Shown piece by piece: positions 6,557-11,885 of a DNA stretch of 11,885 bases. Where the stretch lies: positions 1 through 11,885 of the forward strand of contig DTWD01000449.1 of NCBI GenBank assembly GCA_012963185.1. The letters are read 5' to 3'. The first letter of the stretch is position 1, and each line of letters starts with the position of its first letter. The position numbers were made by a program, and so were the translations under genes. The stretch is from Acidobacteriota bacterium (lineage in GTDB: Bacteria; Acidobacteriota; Vicinamibacteria; Vicinamibacterales; UBA8438). Under the pieces are notes generated by a model, which saw only the letters and a list, made by a program, of their open reading frames with translations, was not told the origin of the DNA and did not search any database.

Positions 6557-7219
6557 ATGTCTAAATCATGTTTTCTGGTGTCGTGCATGGCTGTAATCGG
6601 CGTATTTTTATTTGTTCCCCCAGCACTTGCACCGCCTGCAGGCGAGAGGGTGTTCTTTCGAAATGGAGGCAATCTACAGATTACATGGCATGCTGTCGAG
6701 CGACACGAGATGGTATTAACCCTCAGAGACGGTCGGGAACTGGTCGCCGATGCGAGGTTTATTGAAAGGATTGAGCCAGACGCTACCCGGCCGATGCCCA
6801 TAAAAACACACGTAAGGTCTCCAACCGCAAGGAAAAAGCCCTATGCAGCGCTCATCGAACGCGCATCTGCACTTCATGGAGTCGACCCTAATCTCGTGTA
6901 CGCATTGATTCAAGTAGAGTCAGGATACCGAGCCGATGCCGAATCTCCTCGTGGGGCGAGGGGCTTAATGCAACTGATGCCGGGAACCGCATTGCGGTAT
7001 AACGTCGGTGATCCTTTTGATCCAGTAGCTAACATTGACGCGGGCACCCGGCACCTCCGGACACTCCTTGATGAATTCGGGACGCGTGGCGCGCTTGCCG
7101 CTTACAATGCGGGAGAAGGCCCGGTCCGACATTTTGACGGAATCCCACCGTACTCAGAGACAAGAAAATACGTCAGTCGAGTCCTGGACATAGCGGCGCA
7201 GCAGCTTCAAAGCCCCTAA
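6557..7219 (+). CDS. Secreted Slt-family lytic transglycosylase
   Basis: This 220-residue periplasmic enzyme should cleave peptidoglycan glycan strands to 1,6-anhydromuramyl ends. From ATG at 6557 it begins with a classic Sec signal: MSKSC, then a hydrophobic core, then a cleavage site after PPALA (about residue 25). A short region follows (about 28-75, with LTLRDGRELVADARFIE) that looks like a small beta domain, then a basic linker. The SLT domain (about 95-215) carries the catalytic glutamate E121 in QVESGY, then SPRGARGLMQLMP, ANIDAGTRHL and LAAYNAGEGPV. In-frame ATGs at 6503 and 6521 would put 12-18 charged residues ahead of the signal. I chose 6557 for signal length, although no good Shine-Dalgarno is present at any of them. 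The gene sits 174 nt before the type IV filament operon. Such enzymes often make room for envelope-spanning machines, so a link is plausible but inferred. Confidence 0.88.
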   Translation: MSKSCFLVSCMAVIGVFLFVPPALAPPAGERVFFRNGGNLQITWHAVERHEMVLTLRDGRELVADARFIERIEPDATRPMPIKTHVRSPTARKKPYAALIERASALHGVDPNLVYALIQVESGYRADAESPRGARGLMQLMPGTALRYNVGDPFDPVANIDAGTRHLRTLLDEFGTRGALAAYNAGEGPVRHFDGIPPYSETRKYVSRVLDIAAQQLQSP

Positions 7220-7274
7220 CAAACAGTACTCTCACCACAAAAATTGATCGCGCTGATCTAATCGTCTAAGCGCA

Positions 7275-7301
7275 TTGCTATCAGCCTGATGTCGCTATAA
7301 T
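7275..7301 (+). promoter_or_regulatory. Candidate promoter of the type IV filament operon
   Basis: A perfect TATAAT (7296-7301) lies 93 nt before the pilC ATG. TTGCTA (7275-7280) is the nearest -35-like hexamer but only 15 nt away, shorter than ideal. Transcription would start near 7308. The 174-nt gap 7220-7393 shows no other gene and no terminator with a T-run after the transglycosylase, so some read-through into the operon is possible. Confidence 0.38.
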
Positions 7302-7393
7302 AGTTCTTGACGATTAATCGCTATAAGCTAGTGACAACTAAGGGCTTGTGGCAATTAGCTGGCTGTCATTCGCTCGAAGAGATACGGTAGAAC

Positions 7394-8599
7394 ATGAAAT
7401 TCAGTTGTCGACTCGGATCCGCATCTGGCGAGATCCAGGAAGGTGTCTACGTCGCTGATACCGAGGCGCAACTCCGTTCCGACTTTGAGAAACAGGGTCT
7501 CTTTGTGTTGTCACTTAAGCGCCGGCGCCAGCTTTCCATCGGTACCCTTCACCAACGACACTCGAAACGGCCTGGAACAAGGGAATTTATAGTGTTCAAT
7601 CAGGAATTGGCAGCGTTATTACGAGCTGGCATGCCGGTTGTGCAGTCCCTCGATATTCTTCGGCAACGTGTCGACAACCCTCGATTCAAAACTATTCTGG
7701 ATGACGTTTATGAGAATGTTCGCAGTGGCTCCTCGTTAGCGGAAAGTTTCGAGAGCCAGGGCAATGTGTTTCCTGGTGTTTACATCGCATCGTTGACGGC
7801 TGGAGAGAAAAGTGGTGCACTCGAAGAGGTGTTGCGCCGCTACGTTGCGCACGCAAAAATTATCGATGGTGTTCGTCGAAAAACGATCTCGGCGTTGATC
7901 TATCCGATGGTGCTCTTTGCTCTGTCTATTCTCGTTGTTGCTGTGATAGTTCTGCGTGTCGTGCCTGAGTTCGCGAGTTTTTATGACGGAATGGGAGCGT
8001 CATTGCCGGTAGCCACTCAGGGTTTGCTTGCGCTCTCGTCGGTAATCAGAAATTACTTCGGGGTGTTACTCAGCTTGAGTGTCTTCACCGGATTTGTGGG
8101 ATGGATGTGGCTCCGTGGAGTGGGGCGCCGCGCGCGACTTGACCACCGCTTGTTAAAGCTCCCGTTCATTGGTGATGTCGCGATGAAATTTTCAATATCG
8201 CAGTTGGCGCGTACGCTGTCAACATTATTGGGAGGCGGGATTCCGCTTGTGAGCGCGCTGGATGTTGCATCACGTGCCGTTGCGAACCGACATTTTTGTC
8301 AGGAACTAACTGAAATACGCCAAGAGGTCAGTGAAGGACAAGCTCTGTCAACCTGTATGAGACAAAGAACAACATTTCCTTCGGTGGCGATAAAGATGGT
8401 AGAGGTAGGCGAATCTACTGGTGCGTTGGAGGAAATGTTGAATAACGTTGCAGACTTTTTTGATGAAGAAGTTGAGACCACATTGACACGCTTTATGACA
8501 CTCATCGAGCCTGTGTTGCTGCTTGTCATGGGGCTTGTCATCGCCGGACTTCTGATTTCCTTGTATTTGCCGCTATTTCAGTTGGGAGCGATCGGCTGA
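7394..8599 (+). CDS. pilC: Type IV filament inner-membrane platform protein PilC/GspF
   Basis: PilC/GspF is the polytopic inner-membrane platform on which pilin or pseudopilin subunits are added, driven by the cytosolic ATPase. The 401-residue length is normal for the family. After an N-terminal leader region it has two tandem GspF domains, at about 65-190 and 265-390. The hallmark repeats are GEKSGALEEVL (137-147) and GESTGALEEML (339-349). Three membrane segments are visible at about 170-193, 219-241 and 369-394. The start MKFSCRLGSASGEIQEGV is typical of PilC, and the ATG at 7394 has only a weak upstream purine tract. Its stop TGA (8597-8599) shares its last base with the ATG of the ATPase gene, indicating translational coupling. 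GspF of a type II secretion system is the alternative name. The PilM/PilN-like genes downstream favour a type IV pilus or hybrid machine. Confidence 0.93.
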   Translation: MKFSCRLGSASGEIQEGVYVADTEAQLRSDFEKQGLFVLSLKRRRQLSIGTLHQRHSKRPGTREFIVFNQELAALLRAGMPVVQSLDILRQRVDNPRFKTILDDVYENVRSGSSLAESFESQGNVFPGVYIASLTAGEKSGALEEVLRRYVAHAKIIDGVRRKTISALIYPMVLFALSILVVAVIVLRVVPEFASFYDGMGASLPVATQGLLALSSVIRNYFGVLLSLSVFTGFVGWMWLRGVGRRARLDHRLLKLPFIGDVAMKFSISQLARTLSTLLGGGIPLVSALDVASRAVANRHFCQELTEIRQEVSEGQALSTCMRQRTTFPSVAIKMVEVGESTGALEEMLNNVADFFDEEVETTLTRFMTLIEPVLLLVMGLVIAGLLISLYLPLFQLGAIG

Positions 8600-10275
8600 T
8601 GAGCCATATTGATCGTACTAACGTCGATACGCACCTTGATTCGGTTGACGCCAGCGACCCATTGCAAGTAATGCCCGGCGTTAGTCACCGGGATAGTACA
8701 AACGAAATCGAACGGGCCCGGGCGTTAGCCCAGCGGTACCGCCTGGATTACGTTGACATGGAGCAATTTCATGTCGACCAGAATTTATTTCGTTCGATCC
8801 CTGCAGAACTCATGCTTCGGTATGGCTTTGTGCCTCATCGTAAGGATGGAGAGACACTCGAGATCGTCGTGTCTGACCCGACTGATCTCCCGATGATTGA
8901 TGAACTTTCCTTCCTTCTCGGTTCACCATTGGCGGTTACCGTCGGAACACCCACCGCCATTAAAGAAATGCTGACCAAGAGCGAAAGCTCCCAGCGAGTA
9001 CTTGACGAGGCGACTGAGAGTTTCCAACTTCAGTTGCTTCAAGAAGATGAAGGCGGTGAAGAAAGGCTGACCGTTGAGAGACTGACGAGCGACATCAGCC
9101 CAGTAATTAAATTGGTTGATTCGATGATCTACACGGCAATCCAGCGCCGAGCGAGCGATATTCATATAGAAACGGAGAACGATGCCGTTTATGTGAAATA
9201 CCGTATCGATGGCGTACTCCAGGCGGCGATGAGACCGATCGATAAGCAATTTCACAGTTCAGTGTTATCGCGCGTCAAAGTGATGGCTGAATTAGATATC
9301 GCTGAAAAGAGGGTCCCTCAGGATGGTCGCTTTACACTCCGGATGTCTGGAAAAACGATCGACTTTCGCGTATCCATTATGCCCAGCGTCAATGGGGAAG
9401 ATGCTGTCATTCGAATTCTCGACAAGGAGTCAATTAGCGAGCAATTCCATGAACTCAGTTTGGACATTCTCGGTTTCCCTGAAGAGGAACTGAACCGATT
9501 TCGTCGTTATATCAGCGAACCGTATGGGATGGTCCTCGTGACTGGCCCAACCGGGAGTGGGAAAACAACCACACTTTATGGTGCGTTATCCGAAATAAAA
9601 TCATCGGAAGAAAAGATCATCACGATTGAAGACCCTGTCGAGTATCAATTGCACGGGATTACGCAGATTCCTATTAACGAACGTAAAGGGCTGACGTTTG
9701 CGCGAGGCTTACGTTCCATACTGAGGCACGATCCAGACAAAATCATGGTCGGAGAGATCCGCGACGCCGAAACCGCGCAGATCGCGATCCAATCTGCATT
9801 AACAGGTCACCTTGTATTCACTACAGTTCATGCGAATAGCGTGGTCGATGTACTTGGTCGTTTCCTGAATATGGGCGTTGAGGCCTATCAGTTTGTTTCT
9901 GCATTGAATTGCGTGCTGGCTCAACGACTCGTGCGCACTGTGTGCGAAGACTGCAAACGTCCGGTAACTATTTCCAATGCAGAGCTTCAAGAGTCAGCCA
10001 TCAACCCAGAACAAATCAAGGATCGTGCTGTTTATGAAGGTACGGGCTGTATGGAATGCGATGGTACAGGATACAAAGGACGAACAGCAATCTGTGAATT
10101 ATTGGATCTAACCGACGATATACGCGAGATGATTTTAGATAAGCGGCCTACCTCAGAAATTAAAAAGGCAGCAGGATTAGCTGGCATGCGTTTTCTCAGG
10201 GAATCAGCAATTCAACAGGTCTTATGCGGTCGTACAACACTGCGTGAAATCAACAAGGTAACGTTCGTTGAGTAA
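8599..10275 (+). CDS. pilB: Type IV filament extension ATPase PilB/GspE
   Basis: PilB/GspE is the hexameric cytosolic ATPase that powers filament assembly through PilC. The 558-residue protein has an N-terminal domain (about 35-130) of the GspE/MshE-N type, then an N2 domain with ASDIHIE (185-191), IDGVLQ (203-208) and KRVPQDGRF (237-245). The motor domain has Walker A GPTGSGKT (316-323), the Asp box IEDPVEY (343-349), Walker B IMVGEIRD (382-389) and the His box HLVFTTVHANS (404-414). A zinc-binding tetracysteine of the extension-ATPase type is complete: C449 and C452, C484 and C487. This argues against a PilT retraction ATPase, which lacks it. All catalytic residues look intact. GGGAG, 10 nt before the ATG and inside the end of pilC, is a fair ribosome-binding site. 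The stop overlaps the next gene's start by 8 nt. The choice between pilus and type II secretion naming stays open. Confidence 0.95.
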   Translation: MSHIDRTNVDTHLDSVDASDPLQVMPGVSHRDSTNEIERARALAQRYRLDYVDMEQFHVDQNLFRSIPAELMLRYGFVPHRKDGETLEIVVSDPTDLPMIDELSFLLGSPLAVTVGTPTAIKEMLTKSESSQRVLDEATESFQLQLLQEDEGGEERLTVERLTSDISPVIKLVDSMIYTAIQRRASDIHIETENDAVYVKYRIDGVLQAAMRPIDKQFHSSVLSRVKVMAELDIAEKRVPQDGRFTLRMSGKTIDFRVSIMPSVNGEDAVIRILDKESISEQFHELSLDILGFPEEELNRFRRYISEPYGMVLVTGPTGSGKTTTLYGALSEIKSSEEKIITIEDPVEYQLHGITQIPINERKGLTFARGLRSILRHDPDKIMVGEIRDAETAQIAIQSALTGHLVFTTVHANSVVDVLGRFLNMGVEAYQFVSALNCVLAQRLVRTVCEDCKRPVTISNAELQESAINPEQIKDRAVYEGTGCMECDGTGYKGRTAICELLDLTDDIREMILDKRPTSEIKKAAGLAGMRFLRESAIQQVLCGRTTLREINKVTFVE

Positions 10276-11239
10276 AGGATTCCTGAGTACATTGTTGAGC
10301 ACACCCAGGCCTCAAACGGCGATCAGTATCGCTGGTGATTCGATTGCGGCCGTTGAGCTTTTGGTAGCAAAAGGCCAGCTATCGCTTTCTGTCCAGCAGG
10401 TAAAGTCACTGGAGACTGGTGCCGTTGTGCCCAGCATGATGTCGCCCAATGTTGCTGATCTGAAATCGGTGACAACCGCTCTGAAAGAAGTGCTCGCTTC
10501 ATATAAACGGCGTCCGACGCGAGTCTCCTTGGTATTGCCAGACACAATCGCAAAGGTAACCTTACTAAGCTTCGAAACGGTTCCAGACCGCGAAACAGAC
10601 CTTGCAGAACTGATTCGGCTTAAGGTGCAAAAGTCAGCTCCTTTCAGTCTTAATGAGGCGCAGTTGTCTTACGAGCCTTGCGGAGTAGACACCAATAAGC
10701 AACCACAGTTTTTGGTTGTAGTTGTACAAAAATCGGTCTTACGAGAATATGAAGGCATCTGCGACGATGTCGGATTACAGGTCGGATGCGTCGATCTTGC
10801 CAGTTTCAACCTAATCAATATGAGCCTCTACGCAACTTCTGAAAAAAACGGGGAAGACTGGTTACTCGTGCAGACTGCAAATCAATACAGCACACTAGCT
10901 ATCATTCGCGGAAGCCAGCTCATCTTTTACCGAACTCAGACATCCGAGCTAGGGAATTCATTTGATAACTTTATCTACCAGGCCGCAATGTATTACGAAG
11001 ACCGTTTGGGTGGCGACGGCGTAAAACACATTGTGTTTGCAAGTAGTTCGATGGAAAATCATATCGACATTCTTGAGAATGTGTTCGAACGATCATTCAA
11101 GACCTCAAACTCAGTAACTCTCGAGCAGCTCGGTTCTCGCATTTCATCAACAATCCACAATGCCAAACGGATACCGATAGATTTACTTGATAGGCTCGCT
11201 GCTCCTATCGGGATTCTTCTGCGCGATAGACATGGGTAA
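10268..11239 (+). CDS. pilM: PilM-like actin-fold protein with degenerate nucleotide-binding motifs
   Basis: PilM is a cytosolic actin-like protein that binds the N-terminal tail of PilN and links the PilNOP alignment complex to the motor; GspL's cytoplasmic domain is its counterpart in type II secretion. This 323-residue protein fits in size, position and layout: AISIAGDSIAAVELL (18-32) is the first phosphate-loop-like segment, KVQKSAPFSLNEAQLSYE (119-136) is the PilM-typical mid region, and LLVQTANQYSTLAIIRGSQL (199-218) is the second lobe. In typical PilM the latter two loops carry DIGxxSIK and DIGxxxT. Here they read AGDSIA and TANQYST, so nucleotide binding may be lost. The start is a TTG at 10268, with AAGG about 9 nt upstream, overlapping the ATPase gene by 8 nt. 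pilN follows after 12 nt. Family placement rests mostly on context plus weak motifs. Confidence 0.75.
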   Translation: MSKGFLSTLLSTPRPQTAISIAGDSIAAVELLVAKGQLSLSVQQVKSLETGAVVPSMMSPNVADLKSVTTALKEVLASYKRRPTRVSLVLPDTIAKVTLLSFETVPDRETDLAELIRLKVQKSAPFSLNEAQLSYEPCGVDTNKQPQFLVVVVQKSVLREYEGICDDVGLQVGCVDLASFNLINMSLYATSEKNGEDWLLVQTANQYSTLAIIRGSQLIFYRTQTSELGNSFDNFIYQAAMYYEDRLGGDGVKHIVFASSSMENHIDILENVFERSFKTSNSVTLEQLGSRISSTIHNAKRIPIDLLDRLAAPIGILLRDRHG

Positions 11240-11251
11240 GAAACAGAACCC

Positions 11252-11869
11252 ATGCTGAAGATTAATCTCGCCACACGTCCTTTCTACAATGAACGTGTAG
11301 TGCATGTCGTTCTGATCTTGCTCGGCACTGGCGCACTTGTACTTATGGGACTTGCTGGAAGAACAGTTTTAGAGCTGTCCAAGGTCCATACGGAGATTAC
11401 AGGGGCAGCAGAGGCATCCGAGGCGCTGGTCGAAACCGTCTCCCAGGAAACGCTCAGTCTTAATGAGAACGTTTCCGACGAGGAACTCGAGGTCTTACGA
11501 CGTTCGGCGGCGGAAGCAAATCGATTGATAGACCAACGTGTGTTCTCCTGGACGGAACTATTCAATCTAATCGAGCGAACCTTACCCAACCGTGTCATGC
11601 TCACTGGTCTTCGACCAAGCGGGAATGCAAGCCGCATATCACTGGTAATTGGTGTTGTTGGTGAACGTGTGGCCGACATCGAAGAATTCATCGAACAACT
11701 AGAAGCAAGCGGTTCAGTCGAGAATGTGCTCGCGCGACAGGAACAACGAACAGAAGATGGCATGTATAGCGCACAACTCACAGGGGAGTTCCGGGGACGT
11801 CCATCGGAACAACAACTTGATGTAACGTCAGTGGGCGACCTTCTAGCGCCAGGCTGGCACGCAGGATAA
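11252..11869 (+). CDS. pilN: PilN-like inner-membrane alignment subunit
   Basis: PilN is a single-pass inner-membrane protein that pairs with PilO in the periplasm and, through its short cytosolic tail, with PilM. The 205-residue protein has that plan. A 15-residue tail MLKINLATRPFYNER comes first, then a membrane segment at about 16-37, and a coiled-coil region (about 40-95). A ferredoxin-like periplasmic domain follows (about 97-180), with FSWTELFNLIERTLP and VADIEEFIEQLEAS. A hydrophilic end has no recognised motif. The PilM-binding tail motif is INLATRP rather than the textbook INLLP; I recall similar tails in Acidobacteriota. The gene starts 12 nt after pilM and ends one nucleotide before the next start codon, so it is clearly inside the operon. 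The GspL C-terminal part is the structural alternative in type II secretion. Confidence 0.85.
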   Translation: MLKINLATRPFYNERVVHVVLILLGTGALVLMGLAGRTVLELSKVHTEITGAAEASEALVETVSQETLSLNENVSDEELEVLRRSAAEANRLIDQRVFSWTELFNLIERTLPNRVMLTGLRPSGNASRISLVIGVVGERVADIEEFIEQLEASGSVENVLARQEQRTEDGMYSAQLTGEFRGRPSEQQLDVTSVGDLLAPGWHAG

Positions 11870-11870
11870 A

Positions 11871-11885
11871 ATGGCGCTTTTCGGT
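11871..11885 (+). CDS. Start of the next operon gene, probably pilO (cut by window edge)
   Basis: Only the first five codons are visible (MALFG), starting at ATG 11871 one nucleotide after the pilN stop TAA. No family can be read from five residues. In type IV pilus operons pilO normally follows pilN, and this spacing fits tight translational coupling, so PilO is the best guess from position alone. Confidence 0.4.

Noticed and set aside
7242..7256. GATC-N5-GATC as a terminator after the transglycosylase
   Set aside because: The possible stem is only 4 bp and no T-run follows.
10268..10553. Minus-strand frames over the start of pilM
   Set aside because: They run antisense to a well-supported operon gene and show no motifs.
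1..11885. CRISPR arrays, tRNA/rRNA genes, insertion sequences, integrases, toxin-antitoxin or phage-defence genes
   Set aside because: None of the expected repeats, cloverleaf segments, terminal inverted repeats or protein motifs were seen on reading through both strands.

Overview
The window looks like a chromosomal segment of a Gram-negative bacterium with roughly balanced base composition. A Sec-exported lytic transglycosylase, a probable lipoprotein and a type IV filament operon all point to a two-membrane envelope. The PilN start (INLATRP, then FYNER), the DTRELGVRVF motif near the end of the lipoprotein and an M23 peptidase beginning MIPKRYACIFADR recall Acidobacteriota proteins, possibly the Vicinamibacteria side. 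That placement is from memory and unverified. There are no rRNA or tRNA genes, CRISPR arrays, insertion sequences or phage genes, and no stretch longer than 300 bases lacks a gene.

The left part (1-2443, minus strand) holds the N-terminal 481 codons of secA, cut by the window edge, and upstream of it a membrane-anchored M23 endopeptidase. A good sigma70-type promoter lies between them. The leader of the peptidase gene contains a hairpin followed by seven T residues, which could be an attenuator. A family 2 glycosyltransferase is read divergently (2652-3329, plus).

The middle part (3330-5448, minus) is the most distinctive: a two-gene bacterial microcompartment (BMC) module. It consists of a hexameric BMC-H shell protein and a CoA-acylating-type aldehyde dehydrogenase. 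The dehydrogenase carries an unusual C-terminal tail of about 135 residues: Pro-rich linker, amphipathic helix, acidic linker and a small terminal module. No pentamer, trimer, signature enzyme, phosphotransacylase or alcohol dehydrogenase is nearby. The aldehyde dehydrogenase and the glycosyltransferase converge with stop codons directly abutting.

The right part (5589-11885, plus) is envelope-related. A probable lipoprotein of unrecognised family and a secreted Slt-type lytic transglycosylase come first. A compact type IV filament operon follows: pilC (platform), pilB (extension ATPase), a degenerate pilM (actin-like), pilN (inner-membrane alignment subunit), and the first five codons of the next gene, probably pilO. 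pilC/pilB and pilB/pilM overlap and the remaining gaps are 12 nt and 1 nt, so the genes are probably translationally coupled. The transglycosylase could open peptidoglycan for the filament machine; that link rests on proximity only.
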